DNA of 64,000 nucleotides, taken from the NCBI GenBank assembly GCA_017454945.1, contig JAFTCA010000084.1, positions 1 to 64,000 on the forward strand. Direction: 5' to 3'. Below, piece after piece: positions 1 through 8,263 of this stretch. Source of the DNA: Bacteroidales bacterium (GTDB lineage: Bacteria > Bacteroidota > Bacteroidia > Bacteroidales > WCHB1-69). Position 1 is the first letter of the stretch, and each line of letters starts with the position of its first letter. The notes beneath the pieces are model-generated. The model saw only the letters and a program-made list of their open reading frames with translations. It was not told the origin of the DNA and ran no database searches. The translations under genes were made by a program, and so were the position numbers.

Positions 1-61
1 ATCAATTATCAATTATCAATTATTAATTGTAAATTGTAAATTATAAATGCATTACGCATTT
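1..61. repeat. Degenerate heptamer repeat array with small hairpin
   Basis: AT-rich period-7 array at the window edge: units TCAATTA (three times), then TTAATTG, TAAATTG and TAAATTA. It is followed by a hairpin with arms AAATGC (45-50) and GCATTT (56-61) that runs into the stop codon of the hydrolase gene. This is the first of eight intergenic loci of this kind in the window. The array may continue beyond position 1. Confidence 0.7.
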
Positions 62-1292
62 ACTGACATACTTTGTCCTTAGCGTGCACAAACGCATTGA
101 AGAAGAGGTCGCCAATAAGATTATAACCGGCCACAGTGAAATGCACGCGGTCGTACTGCGCCAACTTGGCCTGACGCCATTTCTCCATAGAGCGCAGACC
201 GCCCATAATATAAAACTGATCCCAAACAGCGCCGTTGGTGAGTTGCGCTAAGTTGTAAAACACCTTGCGTGCTGTTGTACCATTCTGATTAACAACATAT
301 TTTCCTCGCCCCACCCTTTTATAACTATCATTGTTAGTAAGAAAAATAAAGGCACAGTCGGGATTAACACGCTTGATTTCCTCAATCAACTGCAGGTAAT
401 TGTTTTGAAATACCGTCGTGTCGAACTGGTTGGTGGAAGCGTCGTTGATACCGATACCGAAGATAACTAAGTCGGGATGAATAAGTTCAAGATCCGGCTC
501 GAAGTAGTCGCACTTGAGATATGACGGCACGCTGGCCCCATTTACACCGATAGAGTGGAAAGTAATGCCAGGCAGATTGTTTTCAAGCAATATGCCAGTA
601 ATGGTAAACGTGTCGATGGTATCGCAGACCAAACGGATAAGGAACGAGTCGCGAATGGTCGGCACTTCGAAAACAAAACGGCGAAGGGCCGTGTCGATGC
701 TTATAGGTAGATATTCCGTGCTGTCAATGTCGATGGCGGGGAGTACTGTTCCTTTGTCGCTGAAGCCGAACAGCGTAATGCGGTCAGTTAGGAACTCGAG
801 CGACTTGTCGTTCATCTTGATTTTGATTTCGGCAAGACTGTCGCTCGTATAGACGGCGATACCTCCTACACCCAGCGGCTTGTCCAACGTCTTATAGACA
901 TTGCGTACCAGCGTAAACGAACCTTTCTTCTTCACACTATAATCGGCTGGATTATTGCACTTTTTAGCTGCCGAATAAGGGAATATAAAGCCACGCGACG
1001 ATGTCAGTCCCGGGTAGGCGTTCAGCAGATTTTTGCGAATGCGATGCGACATGGTGCCTGCTTGCACATGCGAACCTCCGATATGCAGGATGCTGACATG
1101 ACCATTGTGCGTTTTCACCACCGAATCAAATTTATGGAAAAAAGGCACCAGCAGCGAAGTTTCTGTATCAAAAACCAAAGTATCCGCCTCAAAATGAGCA
1201 AATTTCAAAGTATCCACAGGCCTCTGCAGATTTTGAGCCATCATCATCCACGAACCCAACAAGAGGGATATCATCAGAACTATTCTTCGCAT
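60..1292 (-). CDS. Secreted SGNH/GDSL-family hydrolase
   Basis: A 410-aa protein with an N-terminal signal peptide (MRRIVLM..., hydrophobic, ending near MMAQ). The SGNH blocks are visible: ILHIGGSH with the nucleophile Ser74 (Gly replaces the usual Asp of GDS), GIGIND at about 279-284, and DRVH (Asp381, His384) near the C-terminus. Such enzymes act as esterases or acetyl-transferring enzymes on envelope glycans; the substrate here is unknown. The start at 1292 gives the signal peptide directly; an in-frame ATG at 1340 would add 16 non-signal residues. It lies 72 bp downstream of a second SGNH gene on the same strand, so the two are probably co-transcribed. In Bacteroidetes such pairs often accompany an MBOAT O-acyltransferase, which is not visible here but could lie beyond position 1. 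Confidence 0.85.
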   Translation of the reverse strand: MRRIVLMISLLLGSWMMMAQNLQRPVDTLKFAHFEADTLVFDTETSLLVPFFHKFDSVVKTHNGHVSILHIGGSHVQAGTMSHRIRKNLLNAYPGLTSSRGFIFPYSAAKKCNNPADYSVKKKGSFTLVRNVYKTLDKPLGVGGIAVYTSDSLAEIKIKMNDKSLEFLTDRITLFGFSDKGTVLPAIDIDSTEYLPISIDTALRRFVFEVPTIRDSFLIRLVCDTIDTFTITGILLENNLPGITFHSIGVNGASVPSYLKCDYFEPDLELIHPDLVIFGIGINDASTNQFDTTVFQNNYLQLIEEIKRVNPDCAFIFLTNNDSYKRVGRGKYVVNQNGTTARKVFYNLAQLTNGAVWDQFYIMGGLRSMEKWRQAKLAQYDRVHFTVAGYNLIGDLFFNAFVHAKDKVCQ

Positions 1293-1364
1293 CACATCAT
1301 CATTTTTAATGCCCACATTTATCGGCATTCCCATTATCAATTCATTAAAAAAGCAGCTGTAACA

Positions 1365-2792
1365 CTACTGCTTGCCGCTTGAATTACGCAACGATTCAGC
1401 ATCCTGTTCCATCAGGTAAAGCTGGTATAGTTGCGAGAAGCTATTGGTCAGCAACGAACCTATCTTATTGGCACCCATGCCAGTAAAATGTACATAATCA
1501 TTACCTGCCCAACCCGATTTCACCCAAGCAATCATCGAATTTTCACCACCCATCACCTCATACATATCCCAGAAAGCGGCACCATTTTCAAGCACCACCT
1601 CCTTCAAAGCCTCCACCGTCTTGGGCAACAGCGGATAAGTTTGCAGCGTTCCATTCACCATCGTACTCATATCCGACGGGCCGATGAAAAGAATCTTCGC
1701 CTCGGGATAAACACGCTGGAAATAACGGATTTGCGCACCAATACGCTGAGCGTAGGCTGGCACACCTTTCTCCGACATGCCCGGCATGGAGTTTCCGCCA
1801 TATTGCATAATTATCAGTCCGACATTAACGGTTTCGTATGTTTGAGATAACAGTGTATCAGTAATTTGCGTAAAGATTGTGCCCGAACAGCCTCTCATGG
1901 GCACATTATCCACACTTACGCCGTATCCATCATCCACCAGCACTCCGTAGATACGAGCGAAGCCTGTCATATTCAGCGAAAATGCAGTAATTGGCGTATC
2001 CAACTTCCACTCAAGCACTTGAAAACCTTCTCCAGGTGACTCCAACTCATAATCGCGTTTATGATCCTTATCGCGCAAAGACGCTTTAAAATCGCCACGT
2101 TTATCATTGAAAATCAACCGGATAAGACTATATTGTTTCAGACGCTCACTCGGCTGGTTTTTGTTGGCTGTGAGAGCGAACGAGCCGTGGCAGTTCAGTT
2201 GGTAGGCCTTCGCCATCAGTCCATAGTCACCATCACGTGAGCGTGAGCCTTCGCCGTAGGTAGTGTAAGGCACAAAATCGCCCGAGCCTGACTGGATATA
2301 GGCCATCGTAGGAATTGACTTCACCACGGGCAGCAAGCCTGGACCGCCGCCGCCGAAATTCTCCTGGAAATAGTTACGCAAATTTGACGAAATTCTATCC
2401 AACTCAATCTGCGAATCACCATAATGTAAAACTCTGATTATCTCATTATTACGCTTAGCATTCTCCATCTTTTTGAAGAGTGCATCAAAATAAGTGATGT
2501 CATCATTGGGAAAATAGAAACGCGTGATATGGGTAGTCACCAACTCTTGCAAATAGTTGATGCTGTCGAGTTTGGTATTGAGCAGTGAATCTTGCATAGC
2601 TATCTCCTTCTCCTTGAATTCTTTTTCAATGTCGCGCGCCGGCTCATGGTTACGCACCAGCACTTTTTCGAGCGTGGGGAAGCGCAATTTGAGCGTACCA
2701 ATCGTGATCCCTTCCGGAGGAAACACGGCGCAAACAACCCCTAACGCAGCGATTATCAAGAAGATAAAAAGAACTATTTTATATGATTTCAT
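1365..2792 (-). CDS. SGNH/GDSL-family hydrolase, membrane-anchored
   Basis: A 475-aa protein with an N-terminal hydrophobic segment (residues 6-24) that probably anchors it, followed by a charged helical linker and then the SGNH fold. Visible blocks are VLHYGDSQ (Ser127), MQYGGNS in the block III position, and DYVH (Asp432, His435). It is related to the downstream SGNH protein but keeps the usual GDS motif. Likely role: deacetylation or O-acetyl transfer on an exported polysaccharide (inference). The start ATG at 2792 is 28 bp below a clear minus-strand promoter (TAACTTTG at 2821-2828). It is divergent from the BatA-like gene and first in a two-gene unit. Confidence 0.85.
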   Translation of the reverse strand: MKSYKIVLFIFLIIAALGVVCAVFPPEGITIGTLKLRFPTLEKVLVRNHEPARDIEKEFKEKEIAMQDSLLNTKLDSINYLQELVTTHITRFYFPNDDITYFDALFKKMENAKRNNEIIRVLHYGDSQIELDRISSNLRNYFQENFGGGGPGLLPVVKSIPTMAYIQSGSGDFVPYTTYGEGSRSRDGDYGLMAKAYQLNCHGSFALTANKNQPSERLKQYSLIRLIFNDKRGDFKASLRDKDHKRDYELESPGEGFQVLEWKLDTPITAFSLNMTGFARIYGVLVDDGYGVSVDNVPMRGCSGTIFTQITDTLLSQTYETVNVGLIIMQYGGNSMPGMSEKGVPAYAQRIGAQIRYFQRVYPEAKILFIGPSDMSTMVNGTLQTYPLLPKTVEALKEVVLENGAAFWDMYEVMGGENSMIAWVKSGWAGNDYVHFTGMGANKIGSLLTNSFSQLYQLYLMEQDAESLRNSSGKQ

Positions 2793-2820
2793 ACAAATAC
2801 CTTCTACTCAAAAATGGGCA

Positions 2821-2850
2821 CAAAGTTACAAGATTTTTTTCATCGGCAAA
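2821..2850 (-). promoter_or_regulatory. Bacteroidetes-type promoter of the SGNH pair
   Basis: On the minus strand TTTG (2847-2850), an 18-bp spacer and TAACTTTG (2821-2828) match the Bacteroidetes sigma-ABfr consensus TTTG-N19-TAnnTTTG. The start codon is 28 bp downstream. Confidence 0.7.
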
Positions 2851-2865
2851 CAGCATTATTTTTCG

Positions 2866-2873
2866 TACCTTTG
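2866..2873 (+). promoter_or_regulatory. -7 element for the BatA-like gene
   Basis: TACCTTTG fits TAnnTTTG and lies 22 bp upstream of the ATG at 2896. No convincing -33 TTTG is seen at the usual spacing. It is divergent from the promoter at 2821-2850, so the two units share a very compact control region. Confidence 0.55.
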
Positions 2874-2895
2874 TCACCTTGTAAACCCACTCTAT

Positions 2896-4959
2896 ATGCA
2901 GTTTGCAAATCCTGTTTTCCTATTCGGGTTATTGGCAGTACTGGTACCCATCATCATACACCTGTTCAACTTCAGGCGGTACCGTACTTTTTATTTCTCC
3001 AATGTAAAGATGTTGCAGGATGTGATGCAGAAAACACGCCGCGAGTCGCAATTGCAACATCTTATCGTGCTGGCATTACGCATCTTAGGCATTGCAGCTC
3101 TGGCACTTGCCTTTGCACGCCCTTACATTCCGCATGCCGACAGCCAGAACAAGCAAGGCAACCTAGTCACCCTGTTTGTGGACAACTCCTTCTCGATGGA
3201 TGCCAACTCAAAGGACGCCAACCTATTACAAGACGCCATCTTGGCCGCCAAGAACATTGTCAATGCCTTCTCCTACTCCGACGACTTTGTCCTTATCACG
3301 CAAGACTTCTCCGCCAAGCAGTCGCACTTGCTCAACAAAGAAGAGGTGCTTTCGCTGTTGGATGAGATAGAGATCTCGCCCAACAGCCACACGCTCGACG
3401 AAGTGCTGGCATTCGAAAACAATGCTTGCAGTCGCTCGATAAAGCAGAACATCTTCCGATACTACATCTCTGATTTTCAGAAATGTAACTTTGATTTTGC
3501 CGACTTGCAGCACGACAAGAAGGGACGCACCTTTGTGATTCCCGTCCTTTCGAAGCCCACCAACAATGTGGCGGTGGACAGCTGCTGGTTTCAGGCTCCC
3601 GTATTGAAGCGCGGGCAACAAGTGACGCTGCAGGCGCGCATTCGCAATTACGGCAACTCCGAAGTGGTCAAGTTGCCCGTCAAGTTGCACATCAACGACA
3701 AGCAAACCTCGATGGCCGTAGTGGACTTGCAACCTGGCAGCAGCACCGAACTGCAGATGAACTACACCATCGACCAGAGCGGTTACCAGCGGGCTGTGCT
3801 CTCCATCGACGACTCGCCTATTACCTACGACGACAGGCTGTACTTTTCTTATAATGTCACACCCTCGACTGGCATTGCAGTCATTTATGAAAAGTCGCCC
3901 AACAAGTACCTGCGCGCCCTTTACGGTAAGGACTCGCTATTCTCTTACACCGAGATGAATGTCAAGCAGATGAACTACGCCAAGTTAGCTGATTGCCAGT
4001 TGGTTGTACTCGATGCCGTAACATCTATCTCTTCCGGTTTGGCCGATGAGCTCAAGCAATTCGTCACCCGCGGCGGCTCACTGCTATGCCTGCCCAACGA
4101 GAATGCCGACTTGAAGAGTTGGCAGCCATTCCTCTCTGCACTGGGTTGCGACTATTACACGGCCATCGTCACCGCGACGGTCAAAGTGGGCAAGATAAAC
4201 TACAAGAGCCGTTACTTCAAAGGAAGCCTTGAAAGCACAGCCGGCGCGATTGAGAAACCTACCGTCCTGAAATATTTAGAGCAGACGCACCGCCAACCTG
4301 CCGAGATGATTATGCAGCTCGAGAATGGCAGTCCGCTGCTGTCGGCTTACCGTGCCGAACAAGGCACCGTGTTCCTCTCAGCCGTACCCTTCGACGATGC
4401 CTACGGCGAAGTACACAAGCACGCCCTCTCCTTTATCCCGTTCCATAACATCGGCATTATGAGCCAGATGCAGGACCAGCTGTTCTTCACCATCGGCAGC
4501 GACAACCAATATACGCTGGGACAGACCGTGCAACGAGGCGAGGATGTGCTGACGGTCAAAGCGCTCAAGACTGGCGAGGAATTGATTCCCGAGCAGCGCA
4601 ATACGGGCAATGCCACGATCCTCTTCTTCCGCTCACAAGTGTCGGAGCCTGGCTTTTACGAAGTGAGCCAGTCGGGAGCCACTTTAGGTGTACTGGCATT
4701 CAACTACAACCGCAAGGAGTCTGACCTCGACTATTACAACGAGGACGAACTTTCAAAACTCTCGAAACAAGGTGAGACTTTCGAGATAATGAATGCCGAT
4801 GAGAAAAACCTGACGGGCCAAATTGCCGAGCAACTGAACGGCACGCCACTGTGGCGCTACTTTGTCATCGCCGCACTGCTCTGCTTCTTAGCCGAAATCC
4901 TACTGTTGCGCTTCTGGGGCCGCGCCAAGATGGAAGAACCTACCAATAAGTCTGCTTAA
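2896..4959 (+). CDS. BatA N-terminal / VWA-domain membrane protein
   Basis: A 687-aa protein. The N-terminus (MQFANPVFLFGLLAV... IHLFNFRRYR) is the double-membrane-helix BatA module, with helices at about 8-25 and 55-74. A von Willebrand A domain follows, with a MIDAS-type DNSFS at 96-100. A long extracytoplasmic region with immunoglobulin-like and GATase-like character follows, then a C-terminal membrane helix (about 655-675). Bacteroidetes proteins of this layout occur widely and are linked loosely to the Bat aerotolerance family; the exact function is unknown. The ATG at 2896 was chosen because it follows the promoter and gives the conserved family N-terminus; an open frame reaching back to 2557 only overlaps the divergent gene. 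Its last 20 bp overlap the convergent lipoprotein gene. The other bat genes are absent here. Confidence 0.85.
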   Translation: MQFANPVFLFGLLAVLVPIIIHLFNFRRYRTFYFSNVKMLQDVMQKTRRESQLQHLIVLALRILGIAALALAFARPYIPHADSQNKQGNLVTLFVDNSFSMDANSKDANLLQDAILAAKNIVNAFSYSDDFVLITQDFSAKQSHLLNKEEVLSLLDEIEISPNSHTLDEVLAFENNACSRSIKQNIFRYYISDFQKCNFDFADLQHDKKGRTFVIPVLSKPTNNVAVDSCWFQAPVLKRGQQVTLQARIRNYGNSEVVKLPVKLHINDKQTSMAVVDLQPGSSTELQMNYTIDQSGYQRAVLSIDDSPITYDDRLYFSYNVTPSTGIAVIYEKSPNKYLRALYGKDSLFSYTEMNVKQMNYAKLADCQLVVLDAVTSISSGLADELKQFVTRGGSLLCLPNENADLKSWQPFLSALGCDYYTAIVTATVKVGKINYKSRYFKGSLESTAGAIEKPTVLKYLEQTHRQPAEMIMQLENGSPLLSAYRAEQGTVFLSAVPFDDAYGEVHKHALSFIPFHNIGIMSQMQDQLFFTIGSDNQYTLGQTVQRGEDVLTVKALKTGEELIPEQRNTGNATILFFRSQVSEPGFYEVSQSGATLGVLAFNYNRKESDLDYYNEDELSKLSKQGETFEIMNADEKNLTGQIAEQLNGTPLWRYFVIAALLCFLAEILLLRFWGRAKMEEPTNKSA

Positions 4960-5386
4960 ACATCACCAACTTCCAAGTATCACCGTTTGCATCCTCGTAC
5001 TCATATCGTAATTCATTGTACGACAACTTATTGACTTTTGCCACATATTCATAGTGGTTGTCAATCAAAACAAATTCAATCAACAAATCCTTTTCACCAT
5101 TCTGAAACAGCCAGCGGCCTGTCGGTGATTCGCGCATGATGCCGTTATCATAAACCGTTACCGTAAGATAGCCATCAAAAAAGAAAGAGTAATAGGCTCC
5201 GATAGAACGTGAAATGTCCTCTGTCTCCACGACCTGCTCCCCGTTTTTATACACTTTCTGCAACTGCCAATAACCCTGAAGACGAGTCTCGGGTTTACGG
5301 AAACTAATACCAGGCCCCTCCTCGTAACGACAAGAAACAAAGCCAAATAGCAATGCAACTATAAGAAAATACAATAACTTTTTCAT
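4940..5386 (-). CDS. Small lipoprotein, lipocalin-like
   Basis: A 148-aa protein with a lipoprotein signal (MKKLLYFLIVALLFGFVSC) and lipidated Cys20. The mature part is about 125 aa, rich in aromatic residues and beta strands (LQGYWQLQKVYKNGE, GRWLFQNGEKDLLIEF), like the lipocalin-type families (for example DUF4923/DUF5004-like) common in Bacteroidetes. I cannot assign a ligand. It is probably outer-membrane anchored. The gene is convergent with the BatA-like gene, the two 3' ends overlapping by 20 bp. It follows the C1 peptidase gene on the same strand but is separated from it by a repeat cassette. Confidence 0.75.
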   Translation of the reverse strand: MKKLLYFLIVALLFGFVSCRYEEGPGISFRKPETRLQGYWQLQKVYKNGEQVVETEDISRSIGAYYSFFFDGYLTVTVYDNGIMRESPTGRWLFQNGEKDLLIEFVLIDNHYEYVAKVNKLSYNELRYEYEDANGDTWKLVMFKQTYW

Positions 5387-5419
5387 ATTGTTGAGATGTT
5401 GATTGTTGACGTTTTAAGT

Positions 5420-5526
5420 GGAGAGTGAGCAGTGAATAGGAGTTAAGGAGAATTTTGAATTCTGAATTTTGAATTCCGGACGCAGGCATTGCGTCCCTTT
5501 GTTCTTTGTTCTTTGAATTTTTGAAT
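5420..5526. repeat. Composite heptamer cassette with GC hairpin
   Basis: Modules in order: GTGAGCAGTGAA-like, GAGTTAAGGAG-like, then TTGAATT-CTGAATT-TTGAATT (5455-5475), a perfect 7-bp stem hairpin (GGACGCA 5478-5484, loop of 5, TGCGTCC 5490-5496), then TTTGTTC repeats and TTGAATTT. The array abuts the stop codon of the C1 peptidase gene. Confidence 0.8.
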
Positions 5527-6927
5527 TTACTCTTCCGGGGCGAACATCGGATCCCAAGGTGGAAGCATAATAACTTTCTGATCAAACAGTTTCAGTGTTT
5601 TAGAAGGGATATATTTCTCCTCAACCACCAAGCGGAACATATATTCGTTGAACCATTCGTCAGTCATGATGAGGCAGCCCTTATAGCCAGAGGAAGCACC
5701 CCAGCTGTTCTCTACCATCCATTTCTTCGGTTTCCCGTTTTCATCCAAATCCACAGCGCACAGAGTCATGGCATGACTGGAACCGCTGGCGAAGGTGCTC
5801 ACTCTCTGTTTCTTATCCATCTTGAAGTCAATGCCAAACAAGGAGCCATAATCGTAGTTATTAATGTCAAGATAGCCTTTTTCACGGTTGAGGAACTTGC
5901 CCACGTCGCATGAGAAGTACATGGCGGTGCTATCCTTAATGGAGGCGATGGCCATGGCAGCAATCTCATCCATCGGCAAATTCAGGTATTTCCAGTTTTC
6001 GCCATCATACACATGTCGGTCATATTCAATTTCATACACTTTATAATATTCGCGAGTGGGGTCATTCATAATCATATAATACTTCGAAAAGTCCTCATTG
6101 GCAAACTGCTCGCGGAAGGATTGGGGTGTATAGGTCTTGGTTTCCACAATCTTGCCTTTGGCATCGCGGCGGGTCCATGAGAATTCTGTGGGCGGCTCAC
6201 CAAAGTTGAGGGCCAGAATCTTATAAACCACTTGCAGCATCTCAATCTTACGATTCTCCAAAGCGGCAGGCGTAGTTCCTTTCTTGGCGGCCATATCGCG
6301 CAGCTCAAGTCCATATTCGCGCAATTTAAGTTTCAGAATGCCAGACATCTGCGAAGTTTTGTTACTACTATTAGTCTCGGGCATCGCCTCACGGGGCACC
6401 AAACCATATTTATCCACCAGATTAGCCACTCCAGTAAACTGGCCGCCATCGCCGATGGGGTTCTTGAACAGCCATTCCACTTTCTGGTCGGTCATCGGCA
6501 GCGTACGTGTGTCAATAATGGCCTGCAAGAAGAGGTTGGCCTTTTCGAGCTGGTCCCAGAAAAAGGTGTAAATCTGCGAAAACTGGAAGTCGGCGGGCAG
6601 GTTGTATTTGGCAATGGCCTTGGCACGCAACACATTCATACCGGTAAACATCCAGCAGCGGCCCGACGATTTCTGGTCGGTCACGGCCTTCAAGTTCACC
6701 TTGTCGGAGAAATGGTCGTCAAAGGCGTTCACATTGTCAAAATTGACAGCCAACTTGTTGATGTCGTTGGTTACTATGGCGTTACGCAACGCGCGACTCT
6801 CGGCTGTATTCTGGTATCCTTTTTTTACGGTAGCCAACTGCTCAGCAGAGATGCCGCCTTGAGCAAACACTTGTGCCACAGCAAAAATAATAATGAAAAG
6901 GCTAGTGAGTTTTTTTAATGTATTCAT
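5527..6927 (-). CDS. Secreted C1-family cysteine peptidase (bleomycin hydrolase/PepC-like)
   Basis: A 466-aa protein with a cleavable signal peptide (MNTLKKLTSLFIIIFAVAQVF). The papain-like triad of the C1B bleomycin hydrolase family is visible: Cys91 in QKSSGRCWMF, His385 in GSSHAMT and Asn407 in MVENSWG. The length fits the family (about 450 aa). Cytoplasmic relatives are aminopeptidases that form hexameric barrels; the signal peptide places this one outside the cytoplasm, as is common in Bacteroidetes, where it likely trims peptides for uptake. The C-terminus is DPMFAPEE rather than the usual family end. It stands alone between two repeat cassettes. No TAnnTTTG element is obvious upstream. 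Confidence 0.93.
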   Translation of the reverse strand: MNTLKKLTSLFIIIFAVAQVFAQGGISAEQLATVKKGYQNTAESRALRNAIVTNDINKLAVNFDNVNAFDDHFSDKVNLKAVTDQKSSGRCWMFTGMNVLRAKAIAKYNLPADFQFSQIYTFFWDQLEKANLFLQAIIDTRTLPMTDQKVEWLFKNPIGDGGQFTGVANLVDKYGLVPREAMPETNSSNKTSQMSGILKLKLREYGLELRDMAAKKGTTPAALENRKIEMLQVVYKILALNFGEPPTEFSWTRRDAKGKIVETKTYTPQSFREQFANEDFSKYYMIMNDPTREYYKVYEIEYDRHVYDGENWKYLNLPMDEIAAMAIASIKDSTAMYFSCDVGKFLNREKGYLDINNYDYGSLFGIDFKMDKKQRVSTFASGSSHAMTLCAVDLDENGKPKKWMVENSWGASSGYKGCLIMTDEWFNEYMFRLVVEEKYIPSKTLKLFDQKVIMLPPWDPMFAPEE

Positions 6928-6965
6928 TTTGGGGGAATTAAGTTATGATGATATTAAAATATGAG

Positions 6966-7064
6966 GCAATTAAGTGAGAAGTGAAGAAGTTAAGAATTAT
7001 GGAGTTATAGAGTTATGGAATTTTGAATTCTGAATTTGTTCTCTGTTCTTTGTTCTCTGTTCTT
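6966..7064. repeat. Composite heptamer/octamer cassette
   Basis: Order of modules: AGTGAGAAGTGAAG, AAGTTAAG, AATTATGG/AGTTATAG/AGTTATGG (period 8), TTGAATTCTGAATT, then TGTTCTC/TGTTCTT (period 7, 7038-7064). It ends just before the stop codon of the kinase gene. It shows the same modules and order as the cassette at 5420-5526. Confidence 0.8.
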
Positions 7065-7070
7065 GAATCC

Positions 7071-8144
7071 CTACAGTCCCTTGATTATCTCCCGCATCTT
7101 GTCGTAGTCTTTTTCCTGTTCTTCGAGTAACCGCAGTTGGGCGAGAGTGCGCACGAGGTTATGCTCAGGATATTGGATTTTATAGTAAGTGTCGCCATTT
7201 AGGAAGTCGGTAAAGAAGCGGACGGTTTGCATATAGCTCATCAGTTTGGCGCCGAAGGGCAGCAGTTCCTTTTCAGTATCGGTCAAAAAAGTGGCTGTCT
7301 TCAGGTAGCCGCGGGTATAGGCTTCAAAAATCTCCATATTCACATGGATATTGTCCAGCACCTTGTCATCTTCCTCGCCCGTATTGGCGGCAGTACGCAT
7401 AAAGTCACCAAAGTCACAGATAACAAAGCCTGGCATCACCGTGTCTAAATCAACGATACACAGCACTTTACCATCCGCATCAAACATCATGTTATTCACT
7501 TTGGTATCGCAGTGATTGATACGTTTGGGCAGTTTGCCTTCTTTGTACAAACGTTCAGCAACGCACATCTCCTCTTCGCGGCGCAGCAGATCGTCAACAA
7601 TATGACGATGCTTGGCCAGTCGGCCTACCTTATCCTCGGCTACCGCTTCTTTCAACTGCCGCAGGCGGAAGACAATATTATGAAAGTTCGGGATGGTCTC
7701 GACCAGTTCGTCGGAAGGCAAATCGGACAGCATACATTGGAAGCGGCCGAAAGCCTCGCCAGCCAGGAAGGCCGACTGCGGCGTCACTTTATCGTGCGAC
7801 GAAGCGTTTTCAATCAACTCATACACACGCCAATAGTCACCATTATCTGTGCGGTAATACCACTTTCCTTCGTGTGTGGGCACCAAGCGCAGCACCCTGC
7901 GATGCAGGTCGGTTTCGCCCGCTTCGGCCAGCTTTTTACGCAGGTGATCGGTCACCTTGAGGATATTGTTTTGCAGGCCTTCAACATTCTGAAACACGTG
8001 ATGATTAATACGTTGCAAAAACCACGAAGGCTCGTTGGGATTGAGATTACGCACCACATACGAATCGTTAATAAGTCCCACTTTAACGGGTTTGATATCA
8101 CCGATTTTATCAATAGAGGCAAAATGCGAGATAATTTCTTTCAT
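7071..8144 (-). CDS. APH-fold sugar kinase, NahK-like
   Basis: A 357-aa phosphotransferase of the aminoglycoside-phosphotransferase fold. It contains the catalytic HCDTKVNNMM loop (catalytic Asp213) and the metal-binding IVDLDTVMPG segment (Asp232/234), followed by CDFGDFMRTAANTGEEDD, a signature shared with N-acetylhexosamine 1-kinase (NahK). Likely reaction: ATP-dependent phosphorylation at C1 of an N-acetylhexosamine, feeding amino-sugar use; the substrate is inferred. The start at 8144 lies 22 bp below a -7 element; a longer frame to 8207 would run through the promoter. It is cytoplasmic. No lacto-N-biose phosphorylase or sugar nucleotidyltransferase is adjacent. True antibiotic modification is unlikely. 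Confidence 0.8.
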   Translation of the reverse strand: MKEIISHFASIDKIGDIKPVKVGLINDSYVVRNLNPNEPSWFLQRINHHVFQNVEGLQNNILKVTDHLRKKLAEAGETDLHRRVLRLVPTHEGKWYYRTDNGDYWRVYELIENASSHDKVTPQSAFLAGEAFGRFQCMLSDLPSDELVETIPNFHNIVFRLRQLKEAVAEDKVGRLAKHRHIVDDLLRREEEMCVAERLYKEGKLPKRINHCDTKVNNMMFDADGKVLCIVDLDTVMPGFVICDFGDFMRTAANTGEEDDKVLDNIHVNMEIFEAYTRGYLKTATFLTDTEKELLPFGAKLMSYMQTVRFFTDFLNGDTYYKIQYPEHNLVRTLAQLRLLEEQEKDYDKMREIIKGL

Positions 8145-8166
8145 AAGGGAAGCCAATTTTACGGGG

Positions 8167-8174
8167 CAAATATA
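8167..8174 (-). promoter_or_regulatory. -7 element for the NahK-like kinase
   Basis: On the minus strand the sequence reads TATATTTG (TAnnTTTG), 22 bp upstream of the start at 8144. This position rules out the longer start at 8207. Confidence 0.6.
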
Positions 8175-8233
8175 ACGAATTTTGCTGAAACTATAAACGA
8201 CCTTCACTTATCGTAATGATTTGAAAAAATTAG

Positions 8234-8241
8234 TACTTTTG
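8234..8241 (+). promoter_or_regulatory. -7 element for the T9SS protein at 8264
   Basis: TACTTTTG fits TAnnTTTG, 22 bp before the ATG. The -33 box is not clear. It is divergent from the kinase promoter. Confidence 0.55.
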
Positions 8242-8263
8242 CGAGACCATTCAAAACATTATT

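Noticed and set aside
2557-2895. 113-residue N-terminal extension of the BatA-like protein
   Set aside because: It would run through the divergent gene and both promoters. The conserved N-terminus starts at 2896.
7071-8144. Aminoglycoside resistance gene
   Set aside because: Only the fold is shared. The motifs match sugar kinases of the NahK type and there is no resistance-island context.
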